From the NCBI RefSeq assembly GCF_048007035.1, contig NZ_CP180355.1, positions 1,364,001-1,428,000 of the forward strand: a stretch of 64,000 nt of DNA, given 5' to 3'. The notes under the pieces were generated by a model. That model was not told where the DNA came from and ran no database searches. It saw only the letters and a list, made by a program, of their open reading frames with translations. Each line of letters opens with the position of its first letter. The stretch's first letter is position 1. Positions 14,951 to 24,672 of the stretch are shown piece by piece. Source of the DNA: Imperialibacter sp963977595. GTDB taxonomy: Bacteria > Bacteroidota > Bacteroidia > Cytophagales > Cyclobacteriaceae. The position numbers were made by a program, and so were the translations under genes.

Positions 14951-16357
14951 CTAAAGGATATACCTACTCAAATCCTTGTTCTTCACCAGTCCTGAGAGCT
15001 TCTCATTCACCATCTCTTTGGTAATGACCAGCTTGGAATTGGGGCCGATTTTGTCTGGAATATCAAACAAGAACTCATTCAACAGTCGGCTCATCACTGT
15101 GTGCAGTCTCCTTGCGCCTATGTTCTCCACTTCGGAGTTGATGGTAAAGGCTGTGTCGGCCAGCTCCTCCAGTGCCTCATCGCTGAAGGTAAGCTCCACG
15201 TCTTCCGACTTCAGCAGCGCTTCATATTGCTTGGTGAGGGCGTTTTTTGGTTCTCTCAAGATGCGGAGAAAGTCGCCCTTGGTGAGGTTTTCCAGCTCTA
15301 CCCTGATGGGGAAACGCCCCTGAAGCTCAGGAATAAGGTCTGAGGGCTTTGACACGTGAAAAGCTCCTGCAGCCATGAAAAGGATGTGCTCAGTGTTAAT
15401 GACGCCATACTTTGTATTCACAGCACTTCCCTCCACAATCGGCAGGAGGTCTCGCTGCACGCCTTCCCGGCTCACATCCGCACCGCCGCCCTTGCCCGCA
15501 CTGCTGGCGATCTTGTCAATCTCATCAATGAAGATAATACCGGAGTTCTGCGCCTTTTCGATGGCTTCTTCCTTCACCTCGTCCATGTCGATCAGCTTGT
15601 GCACCTCTTCCTCCAACAGTAGCTTCTTGGCTTCTGCTATTGTCACTTTCCTCTTCTTATTCTTTTTCGGCAGCATATTGCCCAGCATCTCCTGCAGGTT
15701 CATCATGCTCACCTCATCCATCATGCCACCGCCAATCATGCCCACATTCCCCTGACCAGGCGCCTTAACATTGATTTCTATTTTGCGGTCGTCGAGCTCA
15801 CCGTTTCTGATCTTTTCACGGAATCTCTCACGTGTTCTCTCGTTGAGCTCTTCATCATTCTCTGGTGTAATGTCAATTGCATTGTCTGCGCCCGGAGCGC
15901 CCGCCGGCTGCCTCGATGGCGCCGACTTCATCGGAGGTATCAAAGCATCGAGAATAATGCCTTCAACAGCAAGCTCAGCTTTCCCTTTCACCTCTTCTTT
16001 TTTGCTCTGCTTCACCATGTTAACGGCCTGCTCTACCAGGTCACGCACCATGCTTTCCACGTCACGGCCTACATAACCAACTTCGGTAAACTTGGATGCC
16101 TCCACCTTAGTAAAAGGCGCATCGGCAAGCTTGGCCAGGCGGCGGGCAATTTCTGTTTTGCCAACGCCCGTAGCACCAATCATCAGGATATTGTTGGGCA
16201 CAATCTCTCCTTTGATGTCTTCATGGCTGTGCATGCGGCGCCATCTGTTTCTGAGCGCAATGGCCACATTTCTCTTGGCGTCGTCCTGACCAATGATGTA
16301 TTTATCGAGTTCGGCAACAATTTGCCTCGGGGTCAAATATTTGTTCTGATCTATCAT
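14951..16357 (-). CDS. hslU: HslU, ATPase subunit of the HslUV protease
   Basis: The 468-residue protein starts MIDQNKYLTPRQIVAELDKYIIGQDDAKRNVAIALRNRWRR, a classic HslU beginning. Walker A is GATGVGKT (61-68), Walker B is GIIFIDEIDKI (about 273-283), and an I domain lies between. The sensor segments (ELQGRFPIRVEL, NIGARRLHTVMSRL) and C-terminal LSRYIL, which docks in HslV, are present. It unfolds substrates for HslV in the cytoplasm. No hslV is in the window. It overlaps the porQ stop by four bases and is third in the lon-porQ-hslU operon. Confidence 0.97.
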   Translation of the reverse strand: MIDQNKYLTPRQIVAELDKYIIGQDDAKRNVAIALRNRWRRMHSHEDIKGEIVPNNILMIGATGVGKTEIARRLAKLADAPFTKVEASKFTEVGYVGRDVESMVRDLVEQAVNMVKQSKKEEVKGKAELAVEGIILDALIPPMKSAPSRQPAGAPGADNAIDITPENDEELNERTRERFREKIRNGELDDRKIEINVKAPGQGNVGMIGGGMMDEVSMMNLQEMLGNMLPKKNKKRKVTIAEAKKLLLEEEVHKLIDMDEVKEEAIEKAQNSGIIFIDEIDKIASSAGKGGGADVSREGVQRDLLPIVEGSAVNTKYGVINTEHILFMAAGAFHVSKPSDLIPELQGRFPIRVELENLTKGDFLRILREPKNALTKQYEALLKSEDVELTFSDEALEELADTAFTINSEVENIGARRLHTVMSRLLNEFLFDIPDKIGPNSKLVITKEMVNEKLSGLVKNKDLSRYIL

Positions 16358-17397
16358 GATGCTGATTTTCGTTTATGAAATAACCGGTTCACATTGTGGC
16401 TGACAGTAAAATGGGTATTGCCACCCACCACGTGGTAGTGCGACCGGGCTATTGTTAATTCAAATGATTTAATTTTTATCCAAACGCCAACTGAAAAGCC
16501 TGCACTTCCACCGGCCTGCTCCAGTCTTAGCTCTCGTCTTATTCTGTGGTTGTATCCAGCCAATACATGGAAATTAGGCCCAAACAAAAATTCGGTGCCA
16601 ATGTTCACTCTGCTGAATATTTTGGTAAACGTGCCCGGCACAGCTTCGTTGAAGTTTACCCTGCTGTCGGGCTCAAAATACACCAGGTTTTGATTTGGGA
16701 GATTGGTGCCAGTGAATGAGAAAATCACCGGCATTTGCTCAGGTTTGAAGCTCATTCCCAGCTGAACGTCGAAGGGAAGCCTGGTTTTCTCCTCTGCATA
16801 CCTTCCAAGTCCGAAGCCAGCATTTTTCATCACCAACCCAACACTTAACTGTTTGCGGGGGTGCTGAAATACGCCACCAATATCTGCCATGAGTGCTGAA
16901 GAGCGGAAGCCAGCAATGCTCGATACAGCCAGTTGCGGAGCCACCCCCATCAGAAACGGGCCCATTCTGTGGCTCAGCGATACCCTCACGGCATATTCGC
17001 TGGCATTGAAAGTGCCCAGGTAGTTGCCAGCCTCGTCGTAGCTATCGAAGTTTCCATGGCTGAGGTGAGTGAGGCCAACTGCCGCTTTCCCAACCGCCTT
17101 GGTATCAAAAGCATAGGCCACCTGACTATATTTGCTGCCGCCGTAAAAGTTGACGTAGGAAATAGAAATATCACCGGCTGCTACGGAGTCGAGCAGTCCC
17201 GGGTTATAAAAAACCCAGTTCAGGTCGCCCCTATTTTGGGATACATTGTAGCCCCCAAGCGCAGCTACTCTCGCATTAACAGGCGTATTGAGAAATTGAA
17301 AGGAGTCTTGACCACCAATTTGCGCATACCCCACATCTGTTATTACTAGCAAAAGCAACAAAATGATACCCAGGGTATTTAGGTGGCTCCCTCTCAT
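16354..17397 (-). CDS. porQ: PorQ, type IX secretion system protein
   Basis: The 347-residue protein has a signal peptide (MRGSHLNTLGIILLLLLVITDVGYAQ) and then the PorQ-type start QIGGQDSFQFLNTPVNARVAALGGYNVS. The rest has alternating strands typical of an outer membrane beta-barrel of the PorV/PorP type. PorQ works with PorU, PorV and PorZ in maturation and surface attachment of type IX cargo. It overlaps lon upstream and hslU downstream by four bases each, so it is made from a transcript that otherwise encodes cytoplasmic proteases. Confidence 0.92.
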   Translation of the reverse strand: MRGSHLNTLGIILLLLLVITDVGYAQIGGQDSFQFLNTPVNARVAALGGYNVSQNRGDLNWVFYNPGLLDSVAAGDISISYVNFYGGSKYSQVAYAFDTKAVGKAAVGLTHLSHGNFDSYDEAGNYLGTFNASEYAVRVSLSHRMGPFLMGVAPQLAVSSIAGFRSSALMADIGGVFQHPRKQLSVGLVMKNAGFGLGRYAEEKTRLPFDVQLGMSFKPEQMPVIFSFTGTNLPNQNLVYFEPDSRVNFNEAVPGTFTKIFSRVNIGTEFLFGPNFHVLAGYNHRIRRELRLEQAGGSAGFSVGVWIKIKSFELTIARSHYHVVGGNTHFTVSHNVNRLFHKRKSAS

Positions 17398-19898
17398 AAA
17401 TCCTCAACGGTGGCCATTTCTTTGGCCAATCCTTTAATAGGCCAAAGATGTGTAGCCCCTTCCACCTTCGATTTGAGTAGCGCCAGCTTCAACACTTCGT
17501 CTACATTGTCGACGTAGTTAATCTTAAGGTTCTCAATATAATTAGGTTCAATTTCTTCAATGTCTTTGCGGTTGCGGCTGCTCAGGATGATCTCTTCTAT
17601 CCCGGCACGCTTGGCTGCAAGTATTTTCTCCTTGATGCCTCCCACGGGAAGCACCTTTCCTCTGAGGGTGATTTCTCCTGTCATGGCCAGCTTGTCTTTC
17701 ACCCTGCGCTGCGTATAAATTGACGCCAGCGATGTGAGCATGGTAATCCCCGCCGACGGCCCGTCCTTTGGCACTGCACCAGCTGGCACGTGTACATGCA
17801 GGTCGTAATGGTCAAAAACCTGGTGGTCGATGTCGAGCTTATGAGCGTTCGACTTCAGGTATGATAGCGCAGCCACGGCTGACTCCTTCATCACGTCGCC
17901 TAGTTGGCCAGACAGTGTCAATTTGCCTTTGCCCCTACTCAGCGACGATTCGATAAACAAAATCTCCCCTCCTACCTGTGTCCAGGCCAGCCCTGTGACT
18001 ACACCCGGGTGGGTGTTATCCGAATAGACCTCTTTATCAAAGATTTCGGCGCCCAAAATTTTGCGCACTTCCTTTCCTTTGATGGTCTTGGTGTAGGCCT
18101 CCTCCATGGCAATGGACTTGGCAGCATTTCTGATTACCGTGGCAATTCTCCGTTCAAGCGTTCGTACACCAGATTCTCTGGTATAGTCATCTATAATTTT
18201 TCCAATAGCCTCGTCGGTGAATTTAATCTGAGATGCCTTTACCCCATGCTCTTTCCGCTGCTTGGGTATCAGGTGTTGCTTGGCTATTTCTATCTTCTCT
18301 TCCAGGGTGTAGCCAGTAATCTCTATGATCTCCATCCTGTCTCTCAAAGCAGGCTGGATGGTCTCAAGTGTGTTGGCCGTAGCGATAAACAGCACTTTCG
18401 ACAGATCGTAGCCCACCTCCAGGTAGTTGTCAGTGAAGCTATTGTTTTGCTCAGGGTCAAGCACCTCCAAAAGTGCGGACGATGGATCTCCTCTGAAGTT
18501 AGAGCTTACTTTGTCGATTTCGTCGAGGATAAAAACGGGGTTTGACGACTTGGCTTTCGATATGTTACCAACGATCTTTCCCGGCATGGCACCGATATAT
18601 GTTTTTCTGTGGCCTCTCACTTCCGCCTCGTCATGCACACCACCCAGCGACATCCTGACATAATGTCTGTCGAGCGAACGGGCAATCGATCTTCCCAGGG
18701 ATGTTTTCCCGACACCCGGAGGGCCATAAAGACAAAGAATGGGGCTTTTCATGTCGCCCTTGAGCTTTAACACGGCCAGGTATTCAAGGATTCTCTCCTT
18801 GACCTTTTTCATGCCATAGTGATCTTCGTCGAGAATCTTCCGGGCTCTTTTCAGGTCAAAATTGTCCTGCGTATACTCATTCCAGGGCAGGTGAACCATA
18901 AAATCGACATAGTTCATCGCCACCGGAAACTCAGCGGCGGCAGGGTTCATCCGGGAAATTTTGTCAAGCTCTTTGAAGAAGTGCTGCTTCACCTCCTCGT
19001 CCCATTTTTTCTCTGCACCCAGCTTTCTCAGCTCCTGGATATCTTTTTCCGGGCCGTCGTACCCCAATTCATTCTGAAGTACTTTGATTTGCTGCCGGAG
19101 GTAGTAGTCCCGCTGCTGCTGATCGATGTCAGAATGCACCTTATTTTGAATCTCCTGCTTGATTTCAAGCATTTGAATGTCTTTCAACATGTACTCCAGC
19201 AGCAACTCAGCCCTCTTTACGCCATCGTGGGTTTCCAGCAGCTTTTGCTTATCGGCCACATCGGCATTGACATTGGATGAAAGAAAATGAGTAAGGAAGC
19301 TGCTATTATCTATGTTGCCAAGGGCTGCATGGGCTTCTTTGGGTATCTCCGGATTCAGCTTCATTACCTTGTAAGCGGCATCCTTTAGTGACTGAATAAG
19401 CGCCTTGGTTTCTTTACTTGACTTGGCGGGAAACTTCTCGGTGAGGAGCTTTACTCTGGCGCTGATAAACGGGTCTTCCTGGATGATGCTTTCTACCTCA
19501 AACCGGCTCTTCCCCTGAATAATGATCGTTGTGTTGCCGTCTGGCATCACGAGCATTTTCAATATGCGGGCAATGGTGCCCACAGTATAGAGATCATCAG
19601 ATTTCGGCTCCTCAGCCTTTCTGTTCTTCTGAGCCAGCACGCCAATAATTTTGCTGCCTTTATAGGCTTTTTTCACGAGCCGGATTGACTTCTGTCGGCT
19701 CACCGTGATGGGGATCACTACCCCCGGATACAACACGGTGTTCTTTATCGGCAGAATGGGCACCTCATCAGGCACATCCTCCGGCTTCAAATCCTCCTCC
19801 AGGTCAGCTGATACTAGCTGTATAATATCTCCTGATTCGTCTTCTTGTATTTCCGACAAAAAAGCTACTGCTAGTTCTTTCTCTTTATTGTTATTCAT
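17394..19898 (-). CDS. lon: Lon ATP-dependent protease
   Basis: The 834-residue LonA has an N-terminal substrate-binding domain (about 45-250, VPILPIKNTVLYPGVVIPI), coiled-coil (about 250-330), AAA+ module with Walker A YGPPGVGKTS (about 390) and Walker B PVFILDEIDKV, and a C-terminal protease domain with the serine motif PKDGPSAG (near 713) and a conserved Lys in GGIKEKILAAKRAG. It degrades damaged and regulatory proteins in the cytoplasm. It heads the operon with porQ and hslU. The start ATG at 19898 lies 89 bp from the divergent PorE-like gene, so promoters for both must fit in that gap. Confidence 0.97.
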   Translation of the reverse strand: MNNNKEKELAVAFLSEIQEDESGDIIQLVSADLEEDLKPEDVPDEVPILPIKNTVLYPGVVIPITVSRQKSIRLVKKAYKGSKIIGVLAQKNRKAEEPKSDDLYTVGTIARILKMLVMPDGNTTIIIQGKSRFEVESIIQEDPFISARVKLLTEKFPAKSSKETKALIQSLKDAAYKVMKLNPEIPKEAHAALGNIDNSSFLTHFLSSNVNADVADKQKLLETHDGVKRAELLLEYMLKDIQMLEIKQEIQNKVHSDIDQQQRDYYLRQQIKVLQNELGYDGPEKDIQELRKLGAEKKWDEEVKQHFFKELDKISRMNPAAAEFPVAMNYVDFMVHLPWNEYTQDNFDLKRARKILDEDHYGMKKVKERILEYLAVLKLKGDMKSPILCLYGPPGVGKTSLGRSIARSLDRHYVRMSLGGVHDEAEVRGHRKTYIGAMPGKIVGNISKAKSSNPVFILDEIDKVSSNFRGDPSSALLEVLDPEQNNSFTDNYLEVGYDLSKVLFIATANTLETIQPALRDRMEIIEITGYTLEEKIEIAKQHLIPKQRKEHGVKASQIKFTDEAIGKIIDDYTRESGVRTLERRIATVIRNAAKSIAMEEAYTKTIKGKEVRKILGAEIFDKEVYSDNTHPGVVTGLAWTQVGGEILFIESSLSRGKGKLTLSGQLGDVMKESAVAALSYLKSNAHKLDIDHQVFDHYDLHVHVPAGAVPKDGPSAGITMLTSLASIYTQRRVKDKLAMTGEITLRGKVLPVGGIKEKILAAKRAGIEEIILSSRNRKDIEEIEPNYIENLKINYVDNVDEVLKLALLKSKVEGATHLWPIKGLAKEMATVEDL

Positions 19899-19987
19899 AA
19901 TTATCTAACGCTGTCGATATGCCAATCTGACATTAAATGACCCAGATAGGTGTAAAATTCACTCGGCCCATATAAATTGCAAGAGAT

Positions 19988-22111
19988 ATGCCAAAAAATA
20001 GTAGGCAGCCTCTGGCGACCCTTTCTATTTCTCATCAACCCATGTACTTGACAAAACCATCCAATAGATTCAATACTTTCTACGACTATTTCCAGCCTTC
20101 TGCGAAATGGTGGCTTACTGCGCTGTTGGCCATTTCTCTGCTGGGTTCTGTCGTTTTCCCGGCACTTGCCCAAAGGAACAAGAGGAAGAAAGCCGCCCCT
20201 TCAAACGTTGAAACCAGCCTTGATTCACTTGCTGCGCCTTCTGAGATAAATGTTTTTGAGTTTCCGAACATTAACAAGGTGGCTGATTATGTAGACAAAA
20301 GCAAGCTGGAACGCATCCAGAAGCTTGAAGCCAATAAAGAGTGGGAGGCGTTGTATCCGGCACTGAAATCTTATGTCAGAAACTTTGGTGTACAGAATTT
20401 CTACAAAGACACCTACCTGATTTGGCGACTGGCCAAATTGACAGAACTATTTGACGGGCTGGAGGAAGCGAAGCCGCTATACAAGATGGTGTTGCGCCAC
20501 CACCACAAAGACATTAACCTGCGGGAAATTGAGCTTTATTATGACTCGCTCAACAAGCAGGAGGTCGACTTATATGTTCCGCTCGACTATTACTACGAGT
20601 TGGTAGAACACAGAAAGGCCATTGATACGCTCCGGCCTCCACGAGGAGTTTTGCTCAATATGGGCGGCAACGTCAACAGCCGCAATGCTGACTACGGCCC
20701 CACTTTGAACATCAATGGAGACATCCTGCTTTTTACCTCTCAAAGAAATGAAATCAGAAGGAGCCTGAATACGCAAAACAATGAGGATCTCTTTATTGCC
20801 AGAAAGGAAGGGCAGTATTGGCAGGAGGCAGTTGCCCTTCGGGAAATCAATACAAAATACAATGAGGGGTCGGCAACCCTGAGTCGTGATGGCAAAACCC
20901 TTTATTTTGCCAGATGTGATGCCCCGGAATGTATCGGCAGTTGCGATATTTTCGTTGCAAAGCTTCAAGCTGACAGCACCTGGGGCAATATTCAAAACCT
21001 TGGAGCCAAAGTGAATAGCCTAAGCTGGGACAGTCACCCCGCCCTGTCGCACACCGAGGACACGCTCTTTTTTGCCTCAGACAGGATAGGTGGCTTCGGA
21101 CTGTCTGATATCTATTTTTCCTACAAGCTTAAAGGTGGTGGCTGGGCTCCTGCCCAAAACCTGGGGCCTATTGTAAACACCCGAAGCAATGAGGTCAGCC
21201 CCTTTTTCCATCCCCGGTACAATATTCTCTACTTCAGCTCCAATGGTCAGCTCTACAACTTCGGTGAGTTCGACATTTATAAATCTTACAAAATGGGGCA
21301 CATCTGGGGCGAGCCTGTCAATATAGGGCCGCTGGTGAATGGAAGAGGAAGCGAGTTCTATTTTACTATCGACGCCGAGTCAAAAGATTTGTTCTACGCA
21401 CGGTCGGCCAACAGAGATTTAAACATGCAGGATCTCTACTCCTTTCCCCTGCCCATGGAAGCACAGCCTGGCTCAATAACGAAGGTGAAGGGTTCATTGA
21501 CCGACAGTTTGACAGGAAAACCTTTCAACGGGATTGTTTCTATCATCGACCTCGACGATGGGATTGAAGTGGCGCCCAGGTTTCTGAAACCCGACGGCAG
21601 CTTTGAGTTCGATCTTATCAATAACAACAACTACCTGCTGGTGATTCAGGGCGACGACTTTTTCAGGATAGAAGAGATGTTTTACCTCAACGGGCCAATG
21701 GAGCTGAACAGAACCACTGACCCGATTGCCAGCAAGGTCAAATTCGAGTCCATTGAGTTCGAAAATGGCAAATCCGATCTCCGAACGGAAATGTATGGCG
21801 ACCTTAATAAAATTGTGAACTTTCTGTACGACAATCCAGACTTCAAGCTGAGGATCTCCGGACATACTGATTCGGATGGCTCACCAGCATTTAATCTTGC
21901 CCTGTCTAAGTCGAGGGCTCAGAACATCAGAGACTACATGGTCATATTTGGGGGCGTCGACGAGCGAAGAGTGGAGTTTGAAGGCTACGGAAGCAGCCAA
22001 CCGATTGTGGAGGAAAAAACAGAGCAGGACAAGACCCTGAACAGAAGGGTGGAATTCGAAATATTCAGGCCCGGTGTAAAAAAAGAAGGTGATCAGGGGT
22101 CTGGAAACTGA
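19988..22111 (+). CDS. porE: PorE-like OmpA-family protein of the type IX secretion system
   Basis: The 707-residue protein has a hydrophobic signal-like segment (WWLTALLAISLLGSVVFPALAQ, about 41-62). Then come an alpha-helical repeat part (about 85-205), PD40/WD40-like propeller blades (about 220-490, with GPTLNINGDILLFTSQRN, GSATLSRDGKTLYFARC and SHPALSHTEDTLFFASDR), a carboxypeptidase-regulatory-like domain (about 495-580) and an OmpA C-terminal peptidoglycan-binding domain (about 590-700, FENGKSDLR, ISGHTDSDGS, NRRVEFEI). This order matches PorE of Porphyromonas, which ties the secretion machine to peptidoglycan. An in-frame ATG at 20042 would shorten the odd long N-terminus; AAGAGA before the first ATG favours 19988. 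The divergent porQ supports the call. Confidence 0.8.
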   Translation: MPKNSRQPLATLSISHQPMYLTKPSNRFNTFYDYFQPSAKWWLTALLAISLLGSVVFPALAQRNKRKKAAPSNVETSLDSLAAPSEINVFEFPNINKVADYVDKSKLERIQKLEANKEWEALYPALKSYVRNFGVQNFYKDTYLIWRLAKLTELFDGLEEAKPLYKMVLRHHHKDINLREIELYYDSLNKQEVDLYVPLDYYYELVEHRKAIDTLRPPRGVLLNMGGNVNSRNADYGPTLNINGDILLFTSQRNEIRRSLNTQNNEDLFIARKEGQYWQEAVALREINTKYNEGSATLSRDGKTLYFARCDAPECIGSCDIFVAKLQADSTWGNIQNLGAKVNSLSWDSHPALSHTEDTLFFASDRIGGFGLSDIYFSYKLKGGGWAPAQNLGPIVNTRSNEVSPFFHPRYNILYFSSNGQLYNFGEFDIYKSYKMGHIWGEPVNIGPLVNGRGSEFYFTIDAESKDLFYARSANRDLNMQDLYSFPLPMEAQPGSITKVKGSLTDSLTGKPFNGIVSIIDLDDGIEVAPRFLKPDGSFEFDLINNNNYLLVIQGDDFFRIEEMFYLNGPMELNRTTDPIASKVKFESIEFENGKSDLRTEMYGDLNKIVNFLYDNPDFKLRISGHTDSDGSPAFNLALSKSRAQNIRDYMVIFGGVDERRVEFEGYGSSQPIVEEKTEQDKTLNRRVEFEIFRPGVKKEGDQGSGN

Positions 22112-22128
22112 GCCGCCTAATCACCTTC
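22078..22128 (-). terminator. Intrinsic terminator of the dxr-rseP operon, overlapping the end of the PorE-like gene
   Basis: On the minus strand GAAGGTGAT pairs with ATCACCTTC and is followed by seven T's. The hairpin contains the stop codon of the convergent PorE-like gene. Confidence 0.75.
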
Positions 22129-22152
22129 ATATCAACTTACTTTCTCTAAGAT

Positions 22153-23496
22153 TTAGATTTTCAGGATATCGTTGAAGATGGCAAAAACCATTATCGACAG
22201 CAATAACACCATGCCGACCTTCTGCGCATTTTCCAGAAATTTATCTGATGGCTTACGGCCAGAAACAATTTCGTAGGTCAGGAACATCACATGCCCACCA
22301 TCGAGTGCGGGAATAGGCAAAAAGTTCATAAAGGCAAGCACCATTGAAAGGAAGCCTAGCTTTTGCCAGAAATTCGTCCAGTTCCAGGTGCCACCAAATA
22401 TCTTGGCAATACCAATAGGTCCGCTTACAGCCTTCGACGCTGACACCTCGCCACTGAATATCTTACCAAAGCCTCTGATGTTCAGCCACACCCAGCCAAA
22501 AGCCTCGTTGGTTCCAGCCACCAAACTTTCCCCAAACGTAAAATCACGGTGAGCAACGTCCACCAACAGGGTACGAACAAAGCCAACTGTGCCATCTGTA
22601 TCAATAGGGATATGAAGCTCAGTTGTTGTAAACATTCCTTCTTTTTCGACGGTTGCTTCTCCTACTGGCCGCTCCACAACAGCCAGCACTGTGTCGCCCG
22701 CATTCTCTGTAGCAATCTCCTTAAAGTCAGCAAAATACCTTGCCGGCCTGCCGTTGATTGTGACAAACCTGTCGCCTTCCTTCAACCCTGCCACATCTCC
22801 ACCTGAGCCACTGGCAACTTCACCAACTGCAAACGGAAGTCTGTAGTCAATGAATCGGGTGACGGCATCCTTTTCAGATAGTTTGTCCAGAAAGCCTGAT
22901 GGGATTTTCACTGTAACAATCTGCCCGTCACGGTCAACTGTGTAGGTGCTTCCTGCTTCCATGATCACATCAGGGTTCATCACCTCATTGAAGTCTTCAA
23001 AATCATTTCCGTTGATTTTAAGGATTTTGTCTCCAGTTTTAAACCCTATCTCCTGCCCCAGCTCATAAGCCACAATACCATATTTATTGGCCTCGTCCCT
23101 TGAAATGTAGGTATCACCATTGAAAAAGGTCAGCAACACGAAAATCACGATACCTGTGATCACGTTCACTATGATTCCACCCATCATCACGATCAGTCGC
23201 TGCCAGGCTGGCTTTGCTCTGAACTCGTAGGGCTCCGGCTCCTGGCTTAAGTGCTCAGTATCCATCGACTCGTCAATCATTCCTGATATTTTCACAAAAC
23301 CTCCGAGCGGAATTGCCCCGATGGAGTATTCCGTCCCACGGTAGTCAAACCCAAAAATTTTAGGCGGAAATCCTATGGAATATTTTTCGACCCGCATGCC
23401 AAAAAACTTGGCTGTGAGCAAGTGGCCGAATTCATGTAATCCGACTAAAATAGAAAGTCCCAGCAAAAGCTGGGCGGTCATAATAAGTGCCTCCAT
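22153..23496 (-). CDS. rseP: RseP-family intramembrane site-2 zinc protease
   Basis: The 447-residue membrane protein has the zinc motif HEFGH at residues 21-25 in the first membrane segment and the third ligand motif in ALDGGHVMF (about 395). A PDZ domain lies between (about 195-290, GSGGDVAGLKEGDRFVTINGRPA). It cleaves membrane-spanning anti-sigma factors or leftover signal peptides in the inner membrane. Its ATG shares a base with the stop of dxr (TAATG), so the two are coupled, a common pairing in Bacteroidota. Confidence 0.95.
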   Translation of the reverse strand: MEALIMTAQLLLGLSILVGLHEFGHLLTAKFFGMRVEKYSIGFPPKIFGFDYRGTEYSIGAIPLGGFVKISGMIDESMDTEHLSQEPEPYEFRAKPAWQRLIVMMGGIIVNVITGIVIFVLLTFFNGDTYISRDEANKYGIVAYELGQEIGFKTGDKILKINGNDFEDFNEVMNPDVIMEAGSTYTVDRDGQIVTVKIPSGFLDKLSEKDAVTRFIDYRLPFAVGEVASGSGGDVAGLKEGDRFVTINGRPARYFADFKEIATENAGDTVLAVVERPVGEATVEKEGMFTTTELHIPIDTDGTVGFVRTLLVDVAHRDFTFGESLVAGTNEAFGWVWLNIRGFGKIFSGEVSASKAVSGPIGIAKIFGGTWNWTNFWQKLGFLSMVLAFMNFLPIPALDGGHVMFLTYEIVSGRKPSDKFLENAQKVGMVLLLSIMVFAIFNDILKI

Positions 23497-24662
23497 TAAG
23501 CTATTAAATCTAAAGCGATGTTTCTTGTTTCTGTATCTGTATCAACATAGTCCTGATAATCAGGGCTTGAAATATAGGGTATTTTAACCAAACACTTCTC
23601 CACTATATCCGACATTTCCATAAAACCAATCTTGTCTTTAAGGAAATACTCCACTGCCACTTCATTGGCGGCATTCAGCACGCATGGCTTATTGCCACCC
23701 TCCTTTAAAGCGTCAAAGGACAGCTGAAGGTTCCTGAAGGTTTCTAAATCTGGTTTTTCGAAAGTCAGGGAGGGGTATTCTGCAAAGTTAAACCTTGGGA
23801 AGTCGGATTTCAACCTTTCCGGGTAAGCCAAAGCAAACTGGATGGGTATACGCATGTCGGGCAACCCGAGTTGTGCTTTTATGGAGCCATCTTCAAATTG
23901 CACCATCGAGTGAACGATCGATTGAGGATGAACTACCACATCAATTTTATCGGCTGGAATGCCAAATAGCCACCGTGCTTCTATCACCTCAAGTCCCTTG
24001 TTCATCAAGGAGGCTGAGTCGATGGTGATTTTGGCTCCCATGTCCCAATTGGGGTGCTTCAGCGCCATTTCTTTGGTCACCTTCAGCAGCTCACTTCTTG
24101 TTTTTCCACGGAAAGGCCCGCCTGAAGCTGTCAGGATAATCTTTTCTATCGGGTTGTGGAACTCCCCCACGATGCACTGGAAAATAGCCGAATGCTCGGA
24201 GTCGATCGGAAAGATATTCACCGCTCTTTCCTGCGCCATTTTAGTAATGAGCTCACCAGCCACCACCATGGTCTCTTTGTTAGCAAGAGCTATTGGCTTA
24301 CCAGCTGCAATGGCGTTCATGGTAGGCTTCAGTCCAGAATAGCCGACAAGCGCCGTCAGCACCATGTCAATGGTGTCCATCTGCACGATCTGAGAAAGCG
24401 CATCGAGCCCGGCAAAAACTTTGATATCTTTTGGTAATAATGCATCGGCTACTTGCTGATACAAGGTTTCGTTGCCGATCACTACTGCATTGGGAACAAA
24501 CTCCAAAGCCTGGCGAATCAGCAAGTCAGCATTATTTTGAGCAGTAAGCACTTCTACTTCAAAGGCTTCAGGATGCCTTTTTATCACATCAAGCGACTGA
24601 ACGCCAATGGATCCCGTGCTACCAAGGATAGCAATCCTTTTTTTCGGTCTTTCTTGTGTCAA
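23496..24662 (-). CDS. dxr: 1-deoxy-D-xylulose 5-phosphate reductoisomerase
   Basis: The 388-residue enzyme starts with the NADPH site AILGSTGSIGVQSLDVI (about 11-27). Family marks are ALANKETMVVAGE, PIDSEHSAIFQC, ILTASGGPFRG, HPNWDMGAKITIDSASLMNKGLE and HPQSIVHSMVQFEDGS. It makes 2-C-methyl-D-erythritol 4-phosphate, the first committed step of the MEP isoprenoid route. Length matches the family. It is first in the operon with rseP; the GH3 gene starts further upstream and its stop is only 10 bp away, so a longer operon is possible. Confidence 0.97.
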   Translation of the reverse strand: MTQERPKKRIAILGSTGSIGVQSLDVIKRHPEAFEVEVLTAQNNADLLIRQALEFVPNAVVIGNETLYQQVADALLPKDIKVFAGLDALSQIVQMDTIDMVLTALVGYSGLKPTMNAIAAGKPIALANKETMVVAGELITKMAQERAVNIFPIDSEHSAIFQCIVGEFHNPIEKIILTASGGPFRGKTRSELLKVTKEMALKHPNWDMGAKITIDSASLMNKGLEVIEARWLFGIPADKIDVVVHPQSIVHSMVQFEDGSIKAQLGLPDMRIPIQFALAYPERLKSDFPRFNFAEYPSLTFEKPDLETFRNLQLSFDALKEGGNKPCVLNAANEVAVEYFLKDKIGFMEMSDIVEKCLVKIPYISSPDYQDYVDTDTETRNIALDLIA

Positions 24663-24672
24663 GGTGTTGTGT

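Noticed and set aside
17904..18545. 213-codon plus-strand frame
   Set aside because: Antisense to the conserved AAA+/protease part of lon.
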